64,000 bases of DNA. Origin: Pagrus major. Taxonomy: Eukaryota > Chordata > Actinopteri > Spariformes > Sparidae. The position numbers and the translations under genes are program-made. The stretch spans positions 17,372,720 through 17,436,719 of the forward strand of contig NC_133232.1 of NCBI RefSeq assembly GCF_040436345.1, given 5' to 3'. Shown in pieces: positions 22,540-34,600 of the stretch (within the stretch, counting starts at the first letter, position 1; the number at the start of each line of letters is the position of its first letter). The notes under the pieces were generated by a model, which was given only the letters and a program-made list of their open reading frames with translations, was not told the DNA's origin and ran no database searches.

Positions 22540-24240
22540 TAGGACTACTTTGTCATGAATTCTGGGTAAGTTAAAACTTCTTAAAACATTACTGGCAGAA
22601 CAGCCACATCACCCCAAAATTATGAAGAATTTAACAGTCACAAGGACATTTGAATGTAAAAAATTAGCAGAGTGAAAATACAAGCATTTCCATTTGCCTT
22701 AAACCTCAGTGTAGCACAGACCTGTAGCAGAGCTGAGCTGCGGTGGAAGTGCTCCATACTTCTGCCAACTCATCAGTCAGGCTCGAGATGGTTCCCTCGG
22801 TTAAATGAAAACCACTGGTGATTCCTCACTGCTCTTTATTTCCAACAGGTCTGTATGCTCTCTCAAAACTTGTTCCCTTCTCATTATTTGCTCCACAATG
22901 TTTTTGACAAAACCACAAATTATGAGCTGTGTTTCCTTCTATTTTGCCGGTCAGCAGGTGTCAGTGATTTTTGACTCGGGTCATGGTGCGCCTGGGGGAG
23001 AGTACCTGACTTTCAGAGCAAAAGTGGCCTCAAACTATAAATCAGTCTAAAATATCTGTGTGGAACTGGCCCCAGGACCTTAAACTGAAGCGGCTAAATG
23101 GAATCCAGCCATCAGACATTTTGTTGAGAAGAGTTGTTAGACTTCTACTGGCATTCAAATTGGTCTGCTCGTGACTATTTGTATGTCATGAAGTAAAAAA
23201 CTGTGAAGTGAATCAGCTTCACACAGATAAGGAAACGATAATAATTATTGATAGGACAGACGTGCAGTTTGTCTTCCCGTTGGTGTCACCCCCCCACCCT
23301 CTCTCTAATTTCAGTGGGTCCAGACTCACGGCCGTTTCAGGAAATACCAACATCCACTTTTTTTTTCTTCGCAGGGAAACCGACCGACATTCCTCTTGGC
23401 TCTATAAACAGAAAGCTGTATGATTGATACATGCATACACACATTTACACACACACACTCATGCACATTTACACATATAATGAAGAATTGCACCATGCTC
23501 TTGGATTCGTTTTGAAGTGTCAACATTTAGAAATTCGTACGCGTACCCAGAGACATGGATGTGTTTTGAAAAAGTCCTCCTGTTGATTTTTGGAAGGGAA
23601 CACGAGTGAGGAACCAGGTGTTTCATATACTGAAATGGGGGTCATAAATCTCCCTCCACAGGGGTGTATTTAGATTCCTTCGCAAAAGAGTTCATTTTCC
23701 CACTTTGAAAGCAAAGCAACATGCCTGGGTTGGGTGTGCTGTGACTGATGCCAATGGGTCAAATGACTACGTGTAAGGCGAAAGAGGTCGCTCATGGTGG
23801 GAGACCTGCAGATAATCTATCCAACTGTGCAGCTCCCCTCAGTTGTGCACAGCTTTGTGGCACCTTACAGTTCAATGTTCAGGTTTCTACAGCCGACAGC
23901 TTTTTTGGTTTAGTCTCACTGCTCTCAAGAGTGTTGTTTTCAGCCTGTGAAACAATTCTGATTAACTCACTGTACACTACCTGCACTGCACCACATGATA
24001 TACAAGACGTTAGTAACTGGATAATGAATGCAGTTTAGCATTTAATATCTAAAGAGACACATGTTTCCTAGTTTGCTAACATGTTCACAGTAACGGCTTT
24101 TAAAGGTGATAATAGGTCAATGACGTGTTTACAGCCACCTTGTGGTCACAAATCAAAAAAGCAGCTTTAAAATGTTGTTCCATACAGGTTATGAGACTTG
24201 ATTGCATGATGTACAATCGTGTTGTTGGCTGGTGCTAAAA
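22540..24240. other. Intergenic, no gene seen
   Basis: Open frames are short and lack splice-site support. A short CACA-rich stretch lies at about 23440-23475. No named repeat is recognised. Confidence 0.5.
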
Positions 24241-24254
24241 ATATTGCATTGATA

Positions 24255-24590
24255 GTAGTGTTATAGTTCTCGAAATCAGTCATGGTCTCAAGACCACTTT
24301 TTGAAGGTCTTGGTCTCGTCTCGGAATCAGTTACGTCTTTGCTCGGCCTTGTCTTGGTCTCAAAAAAACAGGAATTTATTTCAAAACCAGCCAAGACCAC
24401 AACTGTCAGTGTTATCACTGTATTGTATGATTGTCTGATACATGCTGTGCTTAATGGTGGTTTATAAGGGAAGTCAAGGCAGTTTCCTGCCTTGGTTTTG
24501 GTCTTGACTTGGTCTAAACCCTTCAAAGACTTGGTCTTGATACACTCTGGGCTTGGTCCTGGTTTGGGTGGTCTTGACTACAACACTTAT
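24255..24590. repeat. GGTCTTGGTCT-rich repeat with inverted ends
   Basis: It begins with GTGTTATAGTTCTCGA and ends with GGTCTTGACTACAACAC, an imperfect inverted pair, and is filled with GGTCTTGGTCTC-like words. It resembles a fish MITE often seen with TGTAGTCAAGACC ends. Not coding. Confidence 0.5.
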
Positions 24591-25665
24591 TGAATTGGGG
24601 CAATGTAAAGCTGAAACTGTCTGACTTTTCGATGTAAAGTTGGATGGATGATGAATGCGTGCTCTTATTACGGCTGCAATTTATCTAATCAATTTATCAT
24701 TTAATCAAAAAACTGGTGAAAAATGGCCTTCACAATTTTCTAGAGCCGCTGATGGTTTCCTCAAATAGTTACGTTTTATAAACTTGAACCCAAGAGCGTC
24801 GCTTGATGACTATAACACCTTGATTACATTTAGTTCCGAGTAGCTTTCTGTCAGTTCCCTAATAAATTACTCCACCAAGTGTTTCAGCACTTGCAGGTTG
24901 CCTCATTTGGTAGTGATGATTCATACTTATTCAACATGGTTGCACCAGTGATTTCAGACATCAGTGAATCTTTAGTGTCTACCTTTGTTTTTATTCAGCT
25001 AGCTAGCCTCAATAGAAGTGACAGTGCAGATCCTGATATTTTGCATCTGAATACATGCATCAGTCGGTGGTGTGTTGCTCAATCAAACCTCTGCATCACT
25101 GCCTCCTCCTCTGTCTGGCAGCCGAACACATCTTAACCTGTCTAATTAGTTTGACCCAGTTTTATGTGAGACTGGATGTGTTTGCCTTTTTCTTTGATTT
25201 TGAAGCTTTTTTGTTTTCAGAATATTCTCATGTTCTCATCTTAAGTTTCTCTTTCAAATCTGTTCCCTCAGGCTGTTATAAAAATCAATACGAAGTACAA
25301 CACATCACTCTTGCTGCAGCACCGAGCAAAAAAAAAGTAAGAAATTAAAGTTTGTATCCTTCTGAAACGGAAAAAAGGAGATCATGTACTCTGTGTAGAT
25401 TTATCTGACAGATTTATTCAATTTCCTGAGTGTCTGACATCCCGGCTGCAGCGAAGACGAAGAGATTCAGAATGGGAAATCCCGAGATCCTCGTTCCTGG
25501 AATTAATCTCAAACGAAGCCGAGGCGACACCAAACGCATTGGTGGAAGCACTGATTAGCACATACATTAATATAGTGGAAATCCTCTGTCAACACTGCTT
25601 CACCCTCAGATGGTCCTTCCTGGCTGTTTCTTGGCAATGTCATGTGGTAGACGTTTCTATAGAGA

Positions 25666-25668
<3 letters not shown>

Positions 25669-25700
<32 letters not shown>
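25669..25700. repeat. (GT)n microsatellite
   Basis: About 16 pure GT units. Confidence 0.95.
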
Positions 25701-25702
<2 letters not shown>

Positions 25703-25843
25703 GAATTTCTCTATCACAGCGTGCCAAAACCGATCTTAGCGACTGTGTGTTTGTGTATTATGCTGTTGAAACGGAGCTGCTGAGCTCTGGAACTGATACA
25801 CACTGACTCTGTCTTTGTTTACACTGACACATTCGTGCACATG

Positions 25844-25851
<8 letters not shown>

Positions 25852-25877
<26 letters not shown>
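25852..25877. repeat. (CA)n microsatellite
   Basis: About 13 pure CA units. Confidence 0.95.
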
Positions 25878-26559
25878 AATGCTCAAGTGACTTGGCCAGC
25901 TTCGATCAATTTCAACATGTTTGAAATAAAATAAAAAAATGAATCACACAGACAACATTCAGTCTGGGCATGTTGGGATTGAGAAACTCATTCCACCATC
26001 ACCACTCGTCCATGAATGCTCTGATGATTAATGTGATTTGGATGTTTTTGTCATGTTCTCAGTCCAATTAAGATGACGCTGTCTGTTGTTGTGTAATAGG
26101 ATTCAGTTCAGACGTGCTATTGGGTGACAAATCGTTTTTTCCAAGAGGTAGATCTTCCAGCTTTCACTGAAAATCTCACTAAGACTATTAAAAAATGTAA
26201 AGCCAGGCCCTGTGGTAGATGATAATTTAAAAAGTCTGATTGATCCTACGGTGATCGTTTAAGTGAGCTGGCCAGGTAGCTAAAATGACTCCTTCTCTTG
26301 ATTGTATGTGTCTGAGAGGATCTAGCAGCAGGGAATCTCATGATCAGCCCTTGTGTCACCTCGCAGCCACACACACATAAGTACTCGGGGCTGTAGTGGC
26401 TGTGGGTAGATAAGCTCCCTGCTTATAGTGATTAGCTGCGACAGGCTGTTGCGCGACCGCTAGGCCCCCTACTGAGACAGATACAATGATTAACATGAGG
26501 CTCTGTGACATGCAGGAGTGGGCCAATTGACTTAACTCAAACAAGCTGCACAACATATC

Positions 26560-26587
26560 AGTACCTCCCTGATATCAGGGAGGTACT
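26560..26587. repeat. Perfect 28-bp palindrome
   Basis: Fourteen bases (AGTACCTCCCTGAT) are followed directly by their exact reverse complement, centred on GATATC with no spacer. It can form a cruciform. No flanking repeat or gene explains it. Confidence 0.9.
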
Positions 26588-27317
26588 TCTGATGAAGGCT
26601 GTCTCTACTTTTATTCAACATTCACTGCAGCCTGCCATCTCCATTATGGAGGTCCCATCACACGCATCTGTCAACTGAAAGAATCGATGCTGTCATCACT
26701 AAGTGCTCAATATTGATTCATTTTGAAAATGCTAATCCATTATATGAAAGTAGAACAACACAATGTACCAGGATGGTCTATACTAAATGGAGCCCAAGGA
26801 CTGGATCCAATCCAATATGTCCCTGTATGGCTGGAACCAGACACAGTTCGCCCCTCCCAACAATAGCTCGAGTGTTTTCTGATTCGAGGCTGGTCTGAAC
26901 AGATTAATCTGCCCAAATGATCCTGCATTGTGATGGGTTTTACAGACATAATCTTAATGTTACCGACTGGATCAGAGACTCCCAGGTTTCTAATCCTTAA
27001 TATCGATATTGATGACTTGAAATCCTGTAGCGTGAAAGGAACGGCGATGGGATACTGAGAAGAAACCTGAGAGAAATAGCCAATGAGAGTGAGCTGCCTG
27101 TGAAGCGTCATCCACTGGATAGTAAGCATAAGCTGTTTTGTGTTTTCTTAAATAGCCTTAACTCTGATCAGAAACAGAACAACAAATCGTTCTCAAGGTT
27201 CATCAATATACTGCACTTCAGTTCTTCAGGTGATGGATACAGAAAAAACAACGTACACAAATACTGTACTCTACATCTTGCTTCAAAAGTCCAGTAAATA
27301 GTTGCACAGGTGTCTGT

Positions 27318-27359
27318 ATAGCCTACTGCATATTAGCGGACGTTAGCGAAGTAGGCTAT
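27318..27359. repeat. Short hairpin, 10-bp arms
   Basis: ATAGCCTACT and AGTAGGCTAT enclose a 22-base loop that itself contains ATTAGCG/GTTAGCG copies. No precursor context such as a conserved stem flank is visible, so no microRNA is claimed. Confidence 0.6.
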
Positions 27360-27943
27360 TGAGAGAAAGGTGAATAGTTTGTCCACATTTGTTAGAGCAA
27401 CTGCCCTGTTTAGCTGGAAACAATGCTGATGAATCAATGAGAGTGATTCAAAGCAGGAAAGTTATTGGCTGTAAAACCGAAACAATGAGCTAAAAGATGC
27501 TAAAACACTCCATAGTGCAGAGGTGAGTTGTCGTCTTACGAGTGACACAAGTTTTTTACCCCTAGTAAGAGCACCTTTAAATTGTTACTATAACTGATGT
27601 TAATGTTAACGTCAACATTCAAGCTACTGGCCACATTATGCTAACTGCTTATGAAGACAGTGGTGTCAGCTCACTAGAACTAGCTAGCGACAAGTTAGCT
27701 ACAAATATACCTAAAGACTTCCCACGATAGGCTACTATTGTCTAGCTAGCATGGTCCGCCAATATGGCCGTCAAAGTTACACACCTCCAAAGATTTTACC
27801 GTTGTGCACCCACACTTAATGCATTTTCACCAGAGAAATAAAATCTCGCCATCAGTCAGTTTACAACAAACATCATTTTGTACAACACTAACCCTAGAGA
27901 GGGAAACAAAGAGGATCAGGTCATGGGGGGCAGTCTCTTGTTC

Positions 27944-28635
27944 ACACTTCCCTCCTCCCTCTCTCCTCCCTCTTCATCCTCTTCCCTCCTCCAGCCCTCC
28001 CTCTCCTGCATTACCAGTAGTGGTGGCCGCGAGGAGAGGAGTGAGGCATGCAGCAGCCACTCACTCAGTCATTTAGTCAATTGTTTTCCCTCTAGCTCTC
28101 CACCATATTGTACCAATCCAGGGATTTTTTTTTACTATGCTTCCTCTGTGAGACACAATCTTACAGGAAAAGCTTTTTTCCTGTTTGTGAGGACACATTT
28201 GAAGAGAAGATTCCTGTTTTTCCAACTTCTGTTCCTATAATTCAGTGCTCCTTGTGTGATATTCTGATCCTGTTATAATCCCACTTTGGCTGCTGTTGTA
28301 TGTGAGCACTGGCGTGGTTAAGATTGGCTTGCTGCTGTGCCTCTGCTGCCAGATTTTGGAGAAGGGAGCTCTGTATGAAGTTTGACTTTAGAGGAGCTTG
28401 AAAGGGGGAGGAACCTCAGGACATGGTTTGACTGGGAGGAGAGGACGATCTGTTGTGGAGTCTTCAGTCTTTGGCTTTCAGGAAGCAAAGGGAGTCTGAT
28501 GTGGAGCAACACCTCAAGGTGTTGGATCTGAAGGTTTTATATTCCACTCTTGGACAAACCAGGGAAAAGGCTTTTATTTTACAAAGGAGGAAGAAGTGTT
28601 TTGTTCTGGGAAAGACTCTTCTTCACTTTTACAAC
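27944..28635 (+). promoter_or_regulatory. Likely promoter and 5' UTR of the actin-regulator gene
   Basis: A CT-rich tract (27944-28008) and a small GC-rich patch (GTGGCCGCGAGGAGAGGAG, 28021-28039) precede the first coding exon. The first-exon frame stays open upstream to about 28450 but has no ATG before 28636, so this is read as 5' UTR. Several out-of-frame ATGs lie between 27919 and 28500. The start site is not visible. Confidence 0.4.
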
Positions 28636-28670
28636 ATGGCTGGGATGTATGGATGCTTCAAGAGCAGGAA
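28636..28670 (+). CDS. cracdl: First coding exon of the actin regulator (MAGMYGCFKSR)
   Basis: The ATG has A at -3 and G at +4. Eleven codons plus two bases end at AA|GTAAGT. Joining to 43955 makes an Asn codon and keeps the frame through SDSAAMASGPPD. The exon is separated from the next by a 15.3-kb intron, and its short peptide is not part of the family signature, so it may be one of several alternative starts. Confidence 0.55.
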
Positions 28671-31600
28671 GTAAGTTATTTATTGAATTCCATTGGATTT
28701 TTAATTGCATTAGGGTTACCAGTAGATACCAGTACATTATACAACGATGAAATAATATTGGTTGGTTACAAAATCAGCCATAAGATGTTTCCTGAAGATT
28801 GCCAAATCTTGCTTCTGCATCACACCTGACAATTTGATATTACTCACCTATTGCTTCATCAAACCGCCCGTTCACATAAGTACGAACATGATCTGCAGAT
28901 CTGTGTCACAGGACGGGGGTGTTATTTGTCTCTTTAAAGGAATTTTCCGTTTTCAACACATCATTACATCTTAATAGAAGCCAGGCGCTGCTTGTAGTAT
29001 TAACAACACAACATGTGTTAACAGGCTGTTACTTAATGCTTAATTCACAACTGGCCACTTCTTGTTCTGAAGAGGAATACATGTTGACCACAACTAAGTG
29101 CTGACAATTTGCATGTTGGGGGTTTTCCCAGAGTCCTTTGTTGCAGCTGTCTAATCAAACTTTTGTTTCTCTTTTGTTTATTGAGACAATTGATGGCTTG
29201 TTGTTGGAGCTGACAGTCAGCTGTATGACTCAGAGCTGATTGACTGAAGAGACTCAGTTTACTCTGGAAGCGAGTGATGAATCCCAGAACTGAGTTTGCT
29301 TTTGTTTTGTATGTAGGAGAATCTGGAAGACGCGGGATCACGTCGTGTTGTAGCTCCACATTAGACTTTTTCCTCATTTAAATTTGAGTGAATGTTTTCT
29401 GTTACAGCTGATAGAAGTCCTCAGTGATTTTAATGCTTTGAATTGGTTATATATAGGACTCCGGGCTTGGCAGTATGATCGCACCACAGAGGGTTAGCAT
29501 AATGAGTGCCTTTAGCTTTCTGACTACAGTAAAGTATCTTTTTTTGTACCAGAGCTGTGGAGATGTGGTGTTGGGCGCACTGATACCCCCTTCTACTTTC
29601 TTTGTCTGTAAGGCTTTCAGACTCATGACGTGACAACAATACAAGCTTTTATGGCCCACTCACTAGAGTTGACTTAGACAAACATTTTGTTTGTGTGTGT
29701 GACACAGACAAAGAGAGTGAATTAAGAGAGGGGATGTGCTGCAAGACAGCGACACACAGATCCAACTGAAGAACCACAATTGTGCTCTCCTGGTATCAGT
29801 TCATACTGAAACCATGAGTGATTGAATCACTTCCTATATAACTTATAAGTTATAGTGACGATCACTAACTTCTACCTTTTGTCAGTACACAGATAAATGC
29901 AACACAGGAAGTGGCTCCATCATATGCTTGTTATTTAAAGTTGCTGTAAGTGATATATTTTCTTTAAAGTAAGTGTTAAATAGCTCTATATTCCAGCAGT
30001 AATCACTGTTATAGTATTTGGTCAGTATGTCTCTCCTCTCCCTGCTCATGTAGCATAACAGAAAATACATTTTCTGGTATCCCTGCCCACTTAAACCAAT
30101 CAGGACAGAGAACTGTGTCTTCATGTGGTTACGTAGGGGATTTATACTGCAAAACGGACAGGAAGTTAGCTAAAATGATGCTTACAGCAACTTTAAGTGG
30201 GTCACTAGACAGCTCTGTCAGGCTATAACATTACATGTTCAGAAATTATTTCCTTCTTTTGTTTGTTTCAATGTTGTGTTCAAAAATGACTAACAAAAAA
30301 AAAGACAACACGTCCATGGGTTAGCATCAGAAAATGTCCACTCTTAAAGTTGGGATACTTTCAGATGGACTTTTCACACAATCCCACTTGAAGGCAGCAT
30401 AAGTCTCACAGGGCATTAACTACTTCGACACTACTCTCTATTGGCTAAAACTTTACTAAATCCCTCTGCCACTAAGCTAACGTAACTGCTAAACAGGGTT
30501 GCTACAGCAGCATGGGGCTCAAGTATACACAAAATACAAAGAGTTTGGTTTGGCGGTGTGTAAAGCACTGTATTATCTGCTCTAATGTTAGCTGCAAATG
30601 TTAGCATACCTGCTGACGACCAAGTTAAAGTGGCTATGTGCCAGCACGTAGGCTAATATTAGCTTACTTCTGAGACTACGGTGCAAATCATTAGGTCATT
30701 ATTTTGCTGGGTTGCATAGTATTTTTCCTACTGTGTGGATTTTACAATTATCACAATCTTCGTGACGATAGCAATCCCAGTCAACCTCATTAGGCTAGTT
30801 AGCATTAGCCTGTGTTTGAACTGCACTGAAGAGGCCTCGCTCTCAAAACCTTCTTGTTTCCTGTTACAAGTAAAACAAACTCTTAAAAAATAAGTCCTCA
30901 TCTGTCTACTAAATCTGCTTACTTGCAGAGTTACTGTGAATTTAGCTGACTAGCTGGCTAGCTACAGTTGATAAAATCTGCTAGCCAGGGCTGTGATTTC
31001 AAAATAAAATTGATGGTCGCGAGCCAAAAATGAGAGGCCTGCGTTTTTCTATTGTTAAAAACATATTATGAATTTTTAGCAACATATCTGTCCCTGTTAT
31101 CACCGTAAACTCAAAATGTGCTGCACAAGCAGGGAAAGCTTTCCAGGCAAAACAATAATGGCTAAAGGTGCTTAGCGAAGCAGAAACACAGTATTTTAGT
31201 CTTGATTTATTATTTTGCAAAAATTGAGGCAGGTTAATTTTCAGCCCACCGGTGGTTCAGGTCAGTGTTGGCAGACGATGACAACTTTGTGTTCTCACTT
31301 TCACACCCGACCCCATCTTTCCCAAAGCTTCCCAGTCATTATGTAACCACGGGAGGTTGAGTTTGTTCAGCAGGAACGGTGATGCAGCTGTAAGTGAATG
31401 TAGACGGTGCAGAGTGACTGATGAGAGTGTTTGGGCAGTTTCTGTCTTCAGTCCATGTAAGGCTTGTTGCTAAGAGCACAGCCCCATCTCAAACAGGAGG
31501 GGAAGAGATGGAGGAGAGGCAGAGAAAGGACAGCTGGAAGACAAGAGAAACCCCAAACCAGAAAGAATGGTTTCTAAACTTCCACCAAACCTCAGGAATA

Positions 31601-34600
31601 AAAAGCTTGTTGGAGCTATCTGGACTGTAATTGAATTTGAGCAATAATTTCAAATCTGAAGATGACTGAGAATTTCAGAGCTCATTCAGGCACAGGGATG
31701 ACAGCATATACTTTTGATCACAGCAAATTCTTTTGAAGCTTTAAGGATATTTAGTTATAAACTACTCAAGCATTTACTACTTTACCCCGACTGTGTCACA
31801 GCTCTTTAGTTATAAGACCCTGGTGGTGGCCAATTACTCTTACCATGCTGGTTTATGTTGTTCCTGCTGGATTACTACAGCACCAGTCCAGATTAATACA
31901 GTCAGGCATGCTGGACTAAGAAGCTAATCTCCTTTTTCCACTTTTTCTGGGATCTCTGAATTTTTTTTTACAAGCAGTGTCTGGTTTTGTTTCAGTCACA
32001 GTGCATCGCTGCTGCGGTGTTTGTTTTGCATTTTATAACTGTGACTTCTACTGATTGTCATTTTGTTCACCACAATTGGAAGGAGATGTAACCAATACTT
32101 CTCCCATTTTGTTTCTAAATCTCAGACAAACAGAAATAACAGTGTTGCAATTTTAAATCGCTCTTCGTACATCTGATAACCAAGGCAACTGTTTATCGGT
32201 ACTGATTCGTACAAGCATGTGCTGCATCATTCTGCATGTTGGAGGTCATTGTAGTTCACTGGCACTTTATGATGCTTGATGGGATTAAATCGGAACTGCT
32301 TGAATGCTAAATTCGGTGAATGCTGGGAATTTCAGAGTTCATGCATCAGGGCAAAATGAGTTGGATGTTTTACCTTTTTCCATTTACCAACCATCCAGAA
32401 TGCACGTCCACCAAGGGGGTAGAAAACACATTAGCCTATCGCAGTGTCTTCATAGCTTGATGAAGGACAATTTCAGAGTTTAGACTTGGCGATCGCAAGA
32501 TGCAGTCACGAAACTTTACAGGTGTGTAGTTGAGATCAAAATGAAGACCGAAGTTCGAAGATGGGTGTGGTCTCATGGAACAATGTAGTTTTCAGCGCTG
32601 AGCACGAAAACATTTTTTATGTAGGTCGGCTGTAGGAACTTTTAGTCCAAGTACACAACAAAGATTGTGCTAAAAGTGTGCCATGTTATATTCATTCTGA
32701 TCCATGTAGTTATTAACAATGACACACCTGGGAGGTCTTGGTGGCCTGTCACAGATGCTGTCTTCGTTGTGTATTGAGTTTTTAATAATGACATGCAGTA
32801 GCTCATCTTAAGTTATGTTTTTCCACACCTTTAAATCAGTAACTCTAGAAGTAATACTAGGGTCATTTGAGTTATAGCCTGCTACTAAGTACTGTTACTT
32901 TCTCAAATCTTTTTTTTTTTAAGTCATGGGAAAGTCAAAGCAACAATGACATTCCTTGGAGTTCAGGACCGAAATTTAATGAATAATTTCCTTCGTAGTC
33001 ACCGTCTCCTGCTGACCGTGCAGGCGTTGAATAGTTGAACTGGTCAAGAGGAAATACCACGGTTGTAAAGGCCGTGTTCCCAGTTAGGTATGTGTGGTTG
33101 GACAAGAGACAGGAACAGACAAAGAAAGAGAGGAGGGATGGTGAGAAAATGAGACGGGAGGTAAAATGAGCGAGGAGACAAAGAGGGGAGGAGGGAATAA
33201 AGAAATGTTGTTTAGGAGCTGTTATCTGGCCACATTCTTTATATATTTCTCATATCCTTTTATGGCCCTTTGGCTCAAATTGAGCTCCTTCAAGTAATGG
33301 AAATGGCTCAGTCAATAACAAAAGTCATGTTAAAGCCTTTTAACATCCGGGGATCGAGTTAATAGGACAGTGAAAGATGTTTATCCTGGAAGGATGCTGC
33401 CTTTTTTTTTACACACTATTCCCCATTAATGTTTTATTAGATAACATGCAGAGAGACATGTGACGAGATGGCACAAGGAAACAGTCAGGCTGGACTTTGT
33501 GTAGCGATCAATAGTCCAGCACAGAATGAACCACAAGGACTACCTCCCCAGTCTATTGATGCAAAACTCTGAATCCCTGATGTCTCCTTTTTAAAAAGGT
33601 GTTTAAAGGGACCCTATGTAACAATTGGTAGCAATTTACATGTATTAAGTCCAAGACAGACTAACACATTAGCATAAAGACTGAACTGACAGCGAGTCTC
33701 TAGGAAGTAACTGGACCAGACAAGAAACAGTTTCAGGACGTAAGCCTTCATAACACCATTGATTTTCCGTTTTGGTTGGAGGCAGCATATCATTAGAGTC
33801 ACCGCTAACTGCTGCTAACTAGCTCAGGTAGCTGTGCAGCTAGCTGTCCGGACTGGGGGGCTCGGAGCTCGGGGACGAGGGACGTGTTGATGTGTATCTT
33901 TAGCGCAGGAGTTTTGGACCAGGACAGGCCTGGGCTAGCTGGTTAGCATGCTAACTTCAGTAGATATCTCTGTAACACTGTCATAATGTAAAAACTGGTA
34001 CTTCTTCACACTCTGGTGATCCTTTTAGTCAAATTTTACATATTGCATGTAAAATCTGATTTGATAGTTATATAGCTGCGCTTCATTGAACTCGGCACCT
34101 GACTAATGAAGGCGGTCTAAAGAGAAGAAGCATATAACTTTGTGGAAGTTGACGCCATCAGCATGCTAATCCTTGAACGATCATAGCATGTGTACAGTAG
34201 AGATGAAGAGGGGAAAGACAACCAGAGATTAAAGCTGATTTGAACCTGAAGTGTCTTAATTCTCTATAATGTATCTTCTTTATTCCAGCAGGTCAACAAG
34301 AATCTCAGGTTGCTTTAAACATATGATGAATAAACATCATATGACAAATGTACACCTCCTCAATTTGCATACATACTTTATGTCGTGTACACACTTTGAA
34401 GTAGTCACGCATGCTGCTAGAACAGCATGCCTGTCTATAGCTATATCTGTACTCAGGGGTTCAGCCCAGTTTATCATTTTAGCAGACCGGAAAAATCCTT
34501 CTCCCTCGCAATCCTTTCTCCATTCATTTCTGCATCTCCCTCTCTTCCTCTGTGGAAATTGAAGGCTTGCGGCTCGTCATAGATACACTAACATCATATT

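Larger units (their letters stand above)
24600..27290. other. Intergenic, no gene seen
   Basis: Holds CA/GT tracts at 25669-25700 and 25852-25877 and the palindrome at 26560-26587. Otherwise no supported gene or RNA. Confidence 0.5.

Noticed and set aside
27318..27359. microRNA precursor
   Set aside because: The stem is only 10 bp and the loop is 22 bases, too short for a typical precursor.
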